Translations under genes and position numbers: made by a program | Assembly (NCBI RefSeq): GCF_013368755.1 | Contig: NC_049564.1 | Span: forward strand, 4,224,001-4,288,000 | Direction: 5' to 3' | Source: Talaromyces rugulosus | Taxonomy: Eukaryota; Ascomycota; Eurotiomycetes; Eurotiales; Trichocomaceae | DNA: 64,000 nucleotides | Shown: positions 1-10,183 of the stretch, piece by piece | Position numbering within the stretch: position 1 is the first letter of the stretch | Layout of the letters: every line of letters begins with the position of its first letter | Notes under the pieces: generated by a model | Seen by the model: the letters and a program-made list of their open reading frames with translations, nothing else | Databases searched by the model: none | Told to the model about the DNA's origin: nothing

Positions 1-707
1 TTGAATACAGAATCAACGCCATTAATTACTACTCGCCCACTATTTTCAAATCAATCGGCTTCACTGGCACAAGTGTTCAACTGCTCGCAACAGGAGTATA
101 CGGCTTGGTCAAGATGGGATCAACATTTGTCTTCGTAGCGGTAATTGTCGATCATATCGGACGTCGACCGGCACTTCTAGTTGGCTCTATTGGGGCTGGA
201 TTTGCCATGTTCTATCTCGCCATCTACTCCAAAGTCAGCAACAGTCTGAATAAAGAGCCACCCCGTGATGCGGGGGCCAACTGTGCCGTGGCAATGGTCT
301 ATATTTACGCTATTTTCTACGGCTTTTCATGGAATGGAATTCCATGGTTATTCACTGCAGAGGTTCTCCCTACACGAGTACGGACGATGGGTATGGCTAT
401 ATCCGTCTGCATGCAGTGGCTAGGACAGTTTATAGTCGTTTACTCCCTTCCTCATATGATCACTGGCATTGGGTACGGCACGTTCTTGTTCTTTGCATGC
501 TGCACTGTTTTGGCATTTGTGTTTGCCTACTTATTTGTTCCAGAGACCAAGGGTGTATCTTTGGAAGATATGCACTTGATCTTTGGATCGGATGTCTCGC
601 CCATCGCTACCAAGGCACGCAAGAATTATGATACGCACCGCGAGGACCGCCTCGAATCGGTTATTCGGCGCGGAAAGGAAGACGTCGAGCAGGTTGAAAC
701 GGCATAG
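1..707 (+). CDS. MFS sugar/quinate-type transporter, 3' part
   Basis: The frame is open from the left edge (first full codon at base 3) to TAG at 705-707, giving 234 C-terminal residues. The start lies outside the window. The visible part has the fungal sugar-porter features: INAINYYSPTIF in the first loop/helix, a run of hydrophobic helices, and the PETKGVSLEDM signature near the end followed by a charged cytosolic tail. The INAINYYSPTIFKSIGF segment resembles quinate permease/QutD-like members of the family. It would be a plasma-membrane proton symporter of a sugar or hydroxylated acid, with unknown substrate. It points toward the ATP-grasp gene; whether it belongs with that group cannot be told from here. 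Confidence 0.9.
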   Translation, partial: EYRINAINYYSPTIFKSIGFTGTSVQLLATGVYGLVKMGSTFVFVAVIVDHIGRRPALLVGSIGAGFAMFYLAIYSKVSNSLNKEPPRDAGANCAVAMVYIYAIFYGFSWNGIPWLFTAEVLPTRVRTMGMAISVCMQWLGQFIVVYSLPHMITGIGYGTFLFFACCTVLAFVFAYLFVPETKGVSLEDMHLIFGSDVSPIATKARKNYDTHREDRLESVIRRGKEDVEQVETA

Positions 708-1236
708 TTTGATACTATCTATAAAAATGTATATATGATATTCCTTTCCAGGTTTTTTTTACAGTCCTATACCATACATAGGATTCTATATCTTGGTGTA
801 TTAAATACGGTCCAATACCCGATTATATACTAGCGTGTATTTTTGGCGCATAAACAACGCATTCGCTGGTCCGAGCTTTATGCAACAGTGAGATAAGCCA
901 GACTCCCACAAAATGTCGATTAATTCATCTGCTATTGCACCTCAGGAATTTGGATAAAGCGAGTGGGATATTATTCTCGTGTCGTCTATTCCTGACACAC
1001 GATTAAAAACGCCGGCCGGCCATCTTTGCCGTTTGTTTTACATGCCCGCTGCACCGATGACGTCGGCTTCCGGAAACAGCCAGCCAGCCACCTTCATTCA
1101 CACTTCATTCTTGTTTATGAACTTCTGGGGAAACCTGCTATAAACTCAACTCACGCAGAGTCAAAAAAAATAATACATACGATGTATACAGTCAATTGAC
1201 CGCTGGTCTCTGGACTCTTCAAACTTGCCGGAGAAA
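708..1236 (+). promoter_or_regulatory. Intergenic region, promoter of the ATP-grasp gene
   Basis: No gene is visible. It contains a perfect 10-bp palindrome GCCGGCCGGC at 1011-1020, which carries CCG/CGG triplets of the kind bound by Zn2Cys6 regulators. A TATAAA lies at 1139-1144, about 95 bp before the ATG at 1237. The AT-rich stretch 708-850 is probably the 3' UTR of the transporter. Confidence 0.5.
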
Positions 1237-2766
1237 ATGGCGCCACGCTCTTCCAACCGACCTGTTCGCGCGCTCAAGTCTGCGAGCGACAGGATGTTCC
1301 ACTCCAGAATCACTCTGTCTGAACTATTTCGAGTTATATTCTACTTCTCTGTGTCGCTTTTTTTGCTTCCAATCAACACCTCGATACTCATTGCCGCGGC
1401 TGTGTTGGACCGCGCCCACCTTTATCCAAACCAAGATCGACGTCGGCGCAAGCATCTCCTACGGACTCCGTACTTTTACCCAAAGACCATTCTGATCACC
1501 GGTATTGGGACAGCCCGGGGCTTGGTGCTTGCCCGTCAGTTTCATTATGGCGGCCATCGAGTAATCGGTGTTGACGTCGGCGTACTGCCCGCTCGTTCCG
1601 GCGGGAGCATGTCTAATGCCGTTAGTTGCTATTACCCGGTTTCCAAAAAGCAGTATATCTGCAGCTTGCTTGATATTATCAACCGAGAAAAAGTCGATGT
1701 TTGGATCCCATGCTCCGATCGAGTCGTGCCACTGGAGGATGGCATGGCAAAGAGCATAATCGAAAGCCGCACATCCTGCAAATGCATACATTTCAATGCC
1801 GACTACACGTCTCTTTTAAGCCAAGATGAGAATTTCCTGCAACATGTTTCCGAAAGGGGTTTACCGGTGTTTGAGAGACATCATGTTCTGTCTCGTGATT
1901 CGGTCCATCGGATACTCAATCACTCGCCAAATAAGACATACGTTATTCAGACGCCTACCAAGGGGCTCTCACGGAATACTGTCATGTTGCCGAGACGGAC
2001 TCCGAGTCAGACATACTCTGATGTCAGTGAACTGCAGATTTCAAAGGACCATCCTTGGGTTCTCAAACAACGTGCATGCCTGGGCAAGTACTGGGCCGAT
2101 GTTCTTTTTGTTCACGGGCGTGTACAAGTTTTGAAAATCCGGCCCTCCCGTTACAAGGCCGACTGGCACAACTCCAGCCTGAAAAACGGTGTTCACGAGG
2201 TGACGAGACATATCATGGATAAATTTGCGGAGAAAGGAGCCTCTCGTATGAGTGGGCATTTATCAGTGAAACTGATGGTCGACGAAGAAATCGGAAACAA
2301 TTCAGTCTGTTACACGGTTTATATTGCGGGCTGCAAGCAAGGAACTGCCGCATCTTCGCTGCTGGCCGATCCTCCTCCAGATCTTTACAGTCGCTACCTG
2401 GAAATTCTCCCGGTTACTACAAACGGAGTAAATGGAGACATCGACATTTTAAATGATCGATCCTCCTACAAACAAGGATTCTCCCTGATTAGTCGTGATT
2501 ACTTATTTGGCCAGCGACAAAAACAATCCACATTGATTGCTGCTATAACATCAAAGGCTAACAGGGAACTGGAACGACTGAGTAATTTGGCCACTGTTGT
2601 AATCAGCCTTCTAAGTCAACAGTCGGATTTAGTCGAGCTGTGGAAGCAGTCTTTATTTTCCAGAATTGACCCCTTACCGTGGTGGTGGAATCTACACATC
2701 AGTCGACCCCTGAATGGACTGGTGCTGATGCTTGGTGGTGCGACAGAGGCACATGCGAAGAATTAG
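1237..2766 (+). CDS. Membrane-anchored ATP-grasp-like enzyme, function unknown
   Basis: A single exon encoding 509 residues. The ATG at 1237 is the first true ATG; the frame is open a little further upstream but only with a TTG. A hydrophobic stretch at about residues 30-58 suggests an N-terminal membrane anchor. It is followed by a Rossmann-like segment with ILITGIGTARGLVLARQF and GHRVIGVD, typical of the pre-ATP-grasp domain of carbamoyl-phosphate-synthase-like ligases. The middle part (KDHPWVLKQRACLGKY, then SVKLMVDEE) fits the ATP-binding lobes. Enzymes of this fold join a carboxylate to an amine or thiol using ATP. I infer the fold, not the reaction. It is followed by an oxygenase gene on the same strand and lies near a regulator and an acetyltransferase, which suggests a small pathway. 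The C-terminal hydrophobic segment (LHISRPLNGLVLMLGG) may be a second membrane contact. Confidence 0.7.
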   Translation: MAPRSSNRPVRALKSASDRMFHSRITLSELFRVIFYFSVSLFLLPINTSILIAAAVLDRAHLYPNQDRRRRKHLLRTPYFYPKTILITGIGTARGLVLARQFHYGGHRVIGVDVGVLPARSGGSMSNAVSCYYPVSKKQYICSLLDIINREKVDVWIPCSDRVVPLEDGMAKSIIESRTSCKCIHFNADYTSLLSQDENFLQHVSERGLPVFERHHVLSRDSVHRILNHSPNKTYVIQTPTKGLSRNTVMLPRRTPSQTYSDVSELQISKDHPWVLKQRACLGKYWADVLFVHGRVQVLKIRPSRYKADWHNSSLKNGVHEVTRHIMDKFAEKGASRMSGHLSVKLMVDEEIGNNSVCYTVYIAGCKQGTAASSLLADPPPDLYSRYLEILPVTTNGVNGDIDILNDRSSYKQGFSLISRDYLFGQRQKQSTLIAAITSKANRELERLSNLATVVISLLSQQSDLVELWKQSLFSRIDPLPWWWNLHISRPLNGLVLMLGGATEAHAKN

Positions 2767-3477
2767 CGATGGTTAATCCCATGGTCGCCATGTCTCAAAA
2801 AGATCAATGCGCTCAAACTACAACATAATCCCGCCATAACCGGCTATCGCAAAAGCTTGGACGAACTATTCTATTGACGATTTATTTGAACATGTCTATT
2901 ATATAGGTATATTTTCGGGATTAAACACTGTTTTTCCCTTTTTTTTTTCGTTGATTTCAATCTTTGCAGGCCGTTAAATGTTACTTTTGGCCAATGGCCT
3001 GACCTAATCGCTAGGCTCAAAATTTATTACTACATATCAGAACTACATTTATATGAATCCAATCACGCTTGATAATATCCAGGTTTCAAATTGTTTGCAT
3101 GTAGCACTACATGTACTAACAGGGGGGTTCTACATGTAGCAGTCCGCCCGTAATCCCCACACCACAGTCTTCCGAAAGAGGAAACAGATCCCAAAAAGGA
3201 AAGAACTTAATAGTCACCAGATTACTCTTCCCACTACCGGTAGAATGTTACATTAGCAAATAGCAACACTGTGTTGAATATTTTGGGTTGGGCATTTATA
3301 TCCAGAATAGGAAACAGAGAGCCGAGAAAGGAAGGCTCTGGTTCCTCAGTAACCTGGGTATTTAAATAAAAGGGGCTGGTTCCCGTTACTAGGGATGAAA
3401 TCCTTATAATAAATGGATGCATGTGTATTCTGATTAGTTAATATCATACAATTCCCAACCGCTATCTATACTCAACA
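2767..3477 (+). promoter_or_regulatory. Intergenic region between the ATP-grasp and dioxygenase genes
   Basis: No gene is visible. A dense group of related palindromes lies at 3098-3139: GCATGTAGC, then TACATGTA at 3108-3115, then the perfect 10-bp palindrome CTACATGTAG at 3130-3139. A TATA-like TATTTAAATAAA occurs at 3359-3370, about 110 bp upstream of the dioxygenase ATG. Confidence 0.5.
3130..3139. repeat. Perfect palindrome CTACATGTAG
   Basis: The ten bases are identical to their reverse complement. The core octamer TACATGTA is repeated 15 bp upstream and recurs in several intergenic regions of this window. A dimeric regulator site is possible but not shown. Confidence 0.5.
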
Positions 3478-4630
3478 ATGTCACCTGCAAATCCCGTGGA
3501 CGAACCTGACTCAAGCCTTAATGGCATTGGCCATAAGCCGGTCAAGTCATCTAAATCACCATTACCCGAAGTAAAAGAATTCGAGAGCCCCCTCGCAACT
3601 GTGGGAGATATTGTCAATGCCCTCAAAATCACAGGCGGAGTTATTGTTCGCAACTTTTTGAGCTTGCAAGAGATAGACCGTATATTGGAAGATGTCAATC
3701 CATATTTGGACTCGGACAAGCCTTGGGATGGTAAACAAACGGAACATACCACGAATCCTTCTCGAAATCTGACGTGAATTCTATAGGTGACTTTTTCCCG
3801 CCAGAAACACGACGGGCTTTTGGCTTGATGGGTAAATCTTACACATTCGCTACGTCGATTGTGGGAAATCCTCTTTGGATGGAGGTCACCGATGCTCTGC
3901 TCACGAGTTACATCAAACATAACTGGGTATAAATCATCCATTCTCAAACTTGGATCCATGGGCTTAAAGTTCTACAGGTTGGCGAGAAGAACGAAGAGAG
4001 TATCAGTCTTCCTCAGCTCCATAACACCATCGCCTTCCGCATTGGACCTGGAGCACGAGCTCAGGTTCTTCACCGCGACGACCCTCCTCATCATCCCAAC
4101 CGTGGTGCTGTTGCTGAGCATGTTATGGGAAGAGACTGCGGAATTGGCTTGTTTGTAGCTGCCACTCGAACTACAAGAGCGAATGGTGCGTTCCATATTC
4201 TACAATTGGTTTTAAGAACTTGCTTACTAAAACACTACTATAATTCAAAGGTGCAACTCGCTTCATTCCAGGATCTCATCTGTGGGACTACCGAGACGGC
4301 CCACCGAGAGAAGAGCAGACGGTATATGCCGAGCTTAACCCTGGAGATGCCTTTATGATGCTCTCGGGATGTTTTCATGGAGGGTCAGCAAACTCTACAA
4401 CGGATGAAGACCGTGTTCTCTTGTCGACTTTTAATACCAGAGGCTGGCTGAGGCAGGAGGAAAATCAGTACCTGGCAAACAGTCTTGATTCTATTAGAAA
4501 GCTTCCTCGAGCCCTGCAGGAGCGTATAGGGTATGGACTGAGTCTGCCGTTTCTGGGCTGGGTGGATCTTCACAGTCCAATAGCAATACTGTATCCAGAA
4601 GAGTTCAAGAGCCAGAAAGATCTCTTGTGA
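3478..4630 (+). CDS. Phytanoyl-CoA dioxygenase family Fe(II)/2-oxoglutarate oxygenase
   Basis: Four exons: 3478-3730, 3787-3926, 3978-4185 and 4251-4630, giving 981 nt and 326 residues in a closed frame. The iron-binding triad is visible: H163 and D165 in VLHRDD, and H243 in SGCFHGG. R255 (EDRVLLS) fits the 2-oxoglutarate carboxylate anchor. NGATRFIPGSH at about 200-210 is the usual core strand of the family. Fungal members act as hydroxylases, desaturases or endoperoxide and rearrangement catalysts in alkaloid and meroterpenoid pathways. The substrate here is unknown. It is transcribed in the same direction as the ATP-grasp gene, 711 bp downstream, and convergently with the regulator (90 bp between stops). 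The C-terminus ends in KDLL with no peroxisomal signal, unlike true peroxisomal phytanoyl-CoA hydroxylases, which supports a secondary-metabolism role. Confidence 0.88.
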
Positions 4631-4719
4631 ACTATTAAGTCAGAGTTGAACAGTATATTATTCCGTGTTTTCGGGCCCCTAAAACTAGATGGCATTAAAG
4701 TCCAAGTTTAGTTTCATGT

Positions 4720-6898
4720 CTATCCAAAGCAAAACTGTAAAGGAGCTCCATGCGACTGATGGGCTTGTTGTTTCCTATCAATGACATCCCCCCACCAGAC
4801 CGAATTACCACAAGGCCCAGCTTGCTCCATCCAAATCTCATCAAGCAATGAAGACGCTGTACTAAACAAATTATACCCACTGAACCTATCCCAATACTGA
4901 CAGTACTCTCGAATACTCTGTCGCGAAAACTGATCCGTCATTTCACAGCCAGCGAGAAAAAGTGGGAAAAAGGCCTGTTTTTGGACTATACTAGTCCGAC
5001 GGCAAGAATTGACATGGTCGAGAATCAATCTTCCGTAAATGGCAAGTCTCGAAGAAGAAGAAGGCTTCGTGTTCCGGTTCCACAGAAAGACTCGCGTGAT
5101 ATAGATTAACAGGCCATATCTCCACGCTTCGGTGCAATTCCATCGATCGCGCTGTCGGTGCATTTGCTCCTCGGATAAGCCGTCGTCGATTTCGAGGCTC
5201 GAATTCTTCCAATTGAGGATTGAGGTCTGAATCTCGTCGATAATGGTCAGGTCAAATTTGGCCCAGCGCATTGATAGAACCTTTTCATTTTCTTCGGCGA
5301 GGCTTGCTAGCTGCATTAGAGGAACAACAAGTTCTCTGGGGCAGCCGATGAGGTCATAGAAGCTCCAGTACCTGTCGTCCTCCAGGGCCAAGAGAGCTTC
5401 AAAATAGGAATATGGGAACAGACATCGTTGCCTTGAAAGCAAGGCTATAGTCGCGTCCCACCTTGGAGCAAGATCAGTGTATTTTCCTACCCTCATAGCT
5501 TTAGACATCACGTACCACAAAAGCAGGACAGCTTGTGCTTGGATTTTCCGGTTGTTTGCCCAAAAGTCCGGCCCTCCTGATAATTTGAGAAGACTCAAGG
5601 CATTGGAAATAGATGTTGCCCAATTACTAAAGGCAGATTTCGTTGCCTGGCCTAAGGTCAGTACATGGCTAGATAAAAGTGCGCTGGTCTACTTACCTTG
5701 AACATGAAAAATAACATTGTTGTGTCGAGGAGTTGTGGCCCTTTCGACAACGTAAAGTTGAGGATTTCTTCATCATATAGTTTAATAGCAGTGTTCTGAT
5801 GGTCGACGATATTAACTGGTGAATAGTCGTCACTGCTAACTTGCCTGCTAGCATGGTATGAAGATACGGCTAAAATCGCATGCATCAAAGCATTGGGTTC
5901 ATGGGATATCTCCAAACGACATCGAAAGGGGTTGCTCGGTATATCTCCACTCAGCGGAACAATACAGAAATTTTGATCATCTACAAATCTGGGTTAGCGG
6001 TAGAGAAAATACACGTGGCGTGGCATGGTCTTTACACATATTAAATAAGGCCTCGAATTTTCCAAACAAGCTTTCATGTCGAATAGGGCCCCCTAGGACC
6101 ATCAAATGTTGCTGTTGGTCTTGGCATATTGGAATAGAAGAGTTGCCTATCACAGCAATATTCTCGATAGTAGACGGCATATCTACCGTGTTACAGTGGT
6201 TTTCCAGCTGGTCCAATGTGCAAGTATTCCCGATGTCCGTAGCATCGGATAGCCAATCTAGCCGATCAAGAGGATGAAGGAAAAGTTCCATTTGAGAGAC
6301 ATGTTCAAAAGGATCCGGAGTGCTACTTCTTTCATTAATGTGTCTTGGGGTGGTAGCTGCACCGTATTAGAATGGTTGATATAAGCATAGGTTGTCTCGT
6401 CCCACCGTAAATATCATCTAAAATCCCAGGTAAACAATCAATTTCTGCATGTTGGTTAACGGGATTTACCCGTGGCATGCTTGTTTGTTGAAACGAATCC
6501 CCTCTTTTGCACCCACCAGAGTCAGAACTCAGGTTGGATCTTTCATGTGATTCTGTAGAGGCTTGTTCCCGATTCAACGATTTTTCATTCGTAAATCTGA
6601 ATCTTCGAGGTTTATGAGGCTTAGACAGTCTGCTCCTATCTCTGCCAACAAGAGAAGCTCGGAATGACAAAGGTTCGAGGTAGAATGGATCGTCCGAGAC
6701 CACAGTAGTCCTTGGCAGTATTGGCTTCCTCTCAGACCATGTCAGCTGCATGGGGTAACCACCGCAGACAATACTCTTGTCTGAACAGGACGAGCATCTT
6801 GGCCGCTTCCTGTCACATCGACGCTTATTCGCGGTGCATGTATGACAATCGGTTTTGGCAAAGGCGAGAGAGTTTGTGCGAGATTTGGTCTGAGGCAT
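4720..6898 (-). CDS. Zn2Cys6 transcription factor
   Basis: Four exons on the minus strand: 6898-6406, 6356-6036, 5980-5697 and 5646-4720, giving 2025 nt and 674 residues in frame. The binuclear zinc cluster is complete near the N-terminus: C18, C21, C27, C34, C37 and C44, spaced C-x2-C-x6-C-x6-C-x2-C-x6-C, with basic residues between (NKRRCDRKRPRC). The long C-terminal part fits the fungal-specific regulatory domain found in Pro1/DUF3468-like factors. The neighbouring ATP-grasp, oxygenase and acetyltransferase genes make it the likely local regulator. It is divergent from the acetyltransferase, sharing a 669-bp region with a duplicated motif. Its targets are not shown by the sequence. Confidence 0.9.
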
Positions 6899-7063
6899 AG
6901 CTTCTGTCCAGAGAGTAGTACTAAAAGAAGTACAGCATTAAAAATGCAGAGCCTCCCATAACTTGAAAGAAGAATACCGGTGAAGAAGGAGAGTCTCGAG
7001 AAGGAAAGATCGTGGCCAGTTGGTAAGGGTGGGTCTTACAGGTGGGGACTTCCAGATTCGTCT

Positions 7064-7082
7064 CTCCTACTATATTAGGTTA
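7064..7082 (+). repeat. 19-bp direct repeat, copy 1
   Basis: CTCCTACTATATTAGGTTA. It differs from copy 2 at 7297-7315 at two adjacent positions. The location in a divergent promoter next to a Zn2Cys6 gene suggests a regulator site; this is an inference. Confidence 0.6.
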
Positions 7083-7296
7083 AGCTTACTTGGAACAACC
7101 AATGATGTTGTAGACACTGGAAACTCTCATGTGTATTTGTTGAATCGATTTACATGAGATTTTTCTAGAATTTATCAGATACTCTATTTACTATTTGAAC
7201 TATGAAACCCAAAGTATTTGAATACATCGATTATATGAAAAAGATATATTTTTCTGACTGCAGTATTATTGTCGAAATGAGTTGCCTAAATGGTCG

Positions 7297-7315
7297 CTCC
7301 TACTATATCTGGTTA
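7297..7315 (+). repeat. 19-bp direct repeat, copy 2
   Basis: CTCCTACTATATCTGGTTA. Compare copy 1 at 7064-7082. The flanks do not match, so this is a short conserved element and not part of a longer duplication. Confidence 0.6.
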
Positions 7316-7567
7316 GGATTGTCCCAAAAAGGCAGCCAATAAAATATCGGGAACCCGGAATTTAAAATACACTGCTAATTCGTAGATCTTCCTCTATTTA
7401 TTCGTCTCTTCCGCCAGTTTCGGATAAAATCACAGTGCAAAATATAACTTATAGCTAGAGATTGCCCTCGGCGTCATTTTTCCAAACAGTGCAGCGCGAG
7501 ATGCAAAGAGTGATTTCAATTCCTCGACGAAAAGACGTTCATCCTAATTGCAAATCTTTAGGGCACC

Positions 7568-8356
7568 ATGGCATGCACAGCGAAAAACGCCAAAGCTATT
7601 GCAATTGCCAAGGCACTCACCAATACACCATGGTGCGACGATTATGAGAAAATGATTTCTGGAATGGTGTCTGTACAGCTGTTCCACCTTTCTACCTATC
7701 TACTTACTGAAGAGAGAGCAGATATGACTCTTTTGTTCCCGAATTAGTGGCAGGTCGACTGCGGGCACGTAAGATGGTCAAAAAATTCAACGAGTATCTA
7801 CCGGATGATGCCACCGACGAGTCCCTAGCAGAAGGGCAAAATGCTATCTTGAAGGAGCTCATCGGGCGTGTTGGCAAACGAGTCGCCATTGACCCTCCTT
7901 TTCGAGTCGACTATGGATGCAATATAATTATTGGAGATGACTTTTATGCAAATTTCAAGTACGTCTACATACTAAATAATTTCGAGATCAGAAGCTAATA
8001 TCAGTATCGTATGCAGTATGGTGGTATTAGATTGTGCCCTTGTGACTATTGGAGACCGCACAAAATTCGGACCGGGTGTGAGTATTTACGCTGCAACACA
8101 CCCGACAGCAGTACAGGAAAGACGAGACTTTCCCGACTATTCAAAAGAAGTCACCATCGGCAGCGATTGCTGGATTGGGGGGAATACTGTCATTTTGCCA
8201 GGCGTGACCATAGGCAACGGCACCACAGTCGGTGCTGGCTCTGTGGTGACCAAAGATATTCCAAGCTTCTCGATAGCTGTGGGGTCGCCAGCGAAGGTGA
8301 TAAAGAAGGTTGAACCTGTTACATATCCAGACGGGCCTGGAAGTACATGTAATTGA
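7568..8356 (+). CDS. Hexapeptide-repeat O-acetyltransferase (maltose/galactoside acetyltransferase family)
   Basis: Three exons: 7568-7668, 7722-7958 and 8017-8356, giving 678 nt and 225 residues in frame. The N-terminal part (EKMISGM...YDSFVPELVAGRLRARKMV) matches the small helical domain of Maa/NodL/LacA enzymes. It is followed by a left-handed beta-helix with hexapeptide repeats (VTIGSDCWIGGNTVILPGV, TIGNGTTVGAGSVV). H141 in AATHPT is the expected catalytic base, and the C-terminal SPAKVIKKV is also typical. It would transfer an acetyl group from acetyl-CoA to a hydroxyl of a sugar or sugar-like acceptor. Such genes are common in fungi outside clusters too, so its link to the neighbouring pathway is only positional. 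The first splice site (GTCTGT donor at 7669) is the least certain. Confidence 0.88.
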
Positions 8357-9126
8357 TATGTTGATATATTGATGTAAAGCTGAATGTATGCATATCCCAG
8401 ATGTATCAAAGTCTGCATAGTGATTGGCTGGTCAGGTTGATCTGGACCGTGGCTGAGGTTCTATATTTAACCCAGACAGGAGTGGGTCCCCGATGCCAAG
8501 CCCCCAGCGCATTGATGATGCTCGACTGTAAGAAAGCGCAAATCAGCACGGAAAAGGGAAACCCCTGCGCCGAAGGAAGCAAGATACGCGAGCAATAGTG
8601 ACGATGATGATGATGATGATTATGTAGAAACGCGCTGCCTGGAAAGCGTCGTGGGGCGCAGTGAGGTGGCTCGTGGCGCGGGTGGGGCCGGCATACGTGT
8701 GTAATTGGCAGCGCCAAGTCCCGATTAGGTAAGGCTGGATCCAGTGCAGTTGCCCGGGCGTCGCATCGGCTCAGCCGGGCTCAACACCTGCAAATATTCA
8801 CCAGTTGATATTATTATTCTCTCTGCCTGAGACCGTTCGTTATTGCTATTCTCTACCCTGTCCTACCTCTGGCCGTGTATACTGTCTACCGTCGTTCTCC
8901 CTCTCTAGCTGTTATCTTCTCGCCTTCAGCAAGCATCCCCGTTTGACCAGTTGGGTAAACATTGAATCAACGTTTTTCCTGAAACGTTTTGAAACCGATC
9001 ACCACTGTCCATATCTCGATTCCTCTCGATTCCATTTTGAACATATAACCGGAACATCATCGCATCCAGACAGGCGGCAGCCTTGTCTCGTTTCATCGTC
9101 ACCCTTTCAAGCCTCTGCTGCCCAGC
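8357..9126 (+). promoter_or_regulatory. Intergenic region and 5' leader of the MARVEL gene
   Basis: No gene is visible. There is a GAT trinucleotide run near 8603-8620 and a pyrimidine-rich stretch (about 8810-9080) typical of a fungal core promoter and 5' UTR. Confidence 0.4.
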
Positions 9127-10183
9127 ATGAGACTTCCGTCAGCGAGCCCGGCAAGGGTTAAGAACCTAATCCATGGCTTCCAGGCTGTTATGGTATTTTT
9201 TGCATGGGCTCTCACAATAGCCGTGTTCACTAGGGGCGATGGCATCGACGGTCGCTCTGGCTGGTTTTTTGGTCTGGTAAGAGCCATCTGTGCTGAATTC
9301 TGGCATCCTTTTTCCGCATACTCTTGAAACAATTTACTAACATTCGGGTTGTTTTTCCAGTGCTGGCTGTCGATCCCTGCGTTGGTCTATCTTGTCGCTG
9401 TTCCAACATTCCCTCGAGCCCGGCGATTTGGCAACGTGTACGCCTTTGCCACAATCGATGGTCTCATGGCGCTCCTGTGGTTCAGTGGCTGGATTGCAGT
9501 CGCGTCGTACGTAGCGCAAGGAAAGAGCAAAGGCGCATCGGAGCAAAAGGACTCCAAGGACAAGAAATCTGGCTGTGATGCTTTTGCTTATGGAAGCTCG
9601 TCCAAGTGCACCATTAGCACTGCTACCGTGATCTTTGGTGTGATTATCTTGTGAGTATTCACTCTTCGATCCAAAGAGTTAATTTTTTTTTCTAACTTTC
9701 AACAGCTTGTTATTTATTGCTACGAGTTATTTCTCCTTCCGCAACGTCATCTACTTCCGGAGAACTGGCACCATGCCTGATGCCGTTGCCGATCCCACGT
9801 TTGACGCTCAAACCAAAGCCGCCTTCTCTTCAAACACTGCCCACGATTTCGAGGAAGAGGATGAATTCCGATCCGGCCGCACTGCCGAAGGTCCGTCGAA
9901 CTTTGGACATGAACGTGACGAGGATTATGCTCTTCTCCAGCAAAGCGAAGCAGATGACCTTGGTGGCTCATCACACCATGGAGGTGTGCAGGGCGCATAC
10001 GACCCTACTTCGACGACACATCATGGAGGCGTGCAGGGCGCATACGATCCTACTTCGACGAATCCAGGCTCAGTGATGCATGACTATGACACGGGCTACA
10101 ATAGCGGCTACACGCAGCCTTACCGTGAAGACCCCGCCAGCTACGACACCAGCTATAATTCGACCACTGGATATAATCGATGA
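9127..10183 (+). CDS. MARVEL-domain four-helix membrane protein
   Basis: Three exons: 9127-9276, 9361-9650 and 9706-10183, giving 918 nt and 305 residues in frame. Four hydrophobic segments are visible: FQAVMVFFAWALTIAV, IPALVYLVAV, TIDGLMALLWFSGWIAV and ATVIFGVIILFIATSYFSF. This is the MARVEL arrangement, with basic N-terminus and a loop holding cysteines between helices three and four. The cytosolic tail of about 140 residues is acidic, then Tyr/Ser/Gly-rich. It contains two near-identical 15-residue units beginning HHGGVQGAYDP. Fungal MARVEL proteins sit in plasma-membrane domains or vesicles; the specific role of this one is unknown. Confidence 0.82.
9974..10063 (+). repeat. Two 45-bp tandem units inside the MARVEL coding sequence
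   Basis: Units 9974-10018 and 10019-10063 both encode HHGGVQGAYDPTST plus one residue and differ at only a few bases. The reading frame is kept. Confidence 0.85.

Larger units (their letters stand above)
6899..7567. promoter_or_regulatory. Divergent promoter between regulator and acetyltransferase
   Basis: No gene is visible. The region holds two direct copies of a 19-bp motif at 7064-7082 and 7297-7315 (17 of 19 bases identical), both on the plus strand and 233 bp apart. Most of the rest is AT-rich. Confidence 0.6.
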
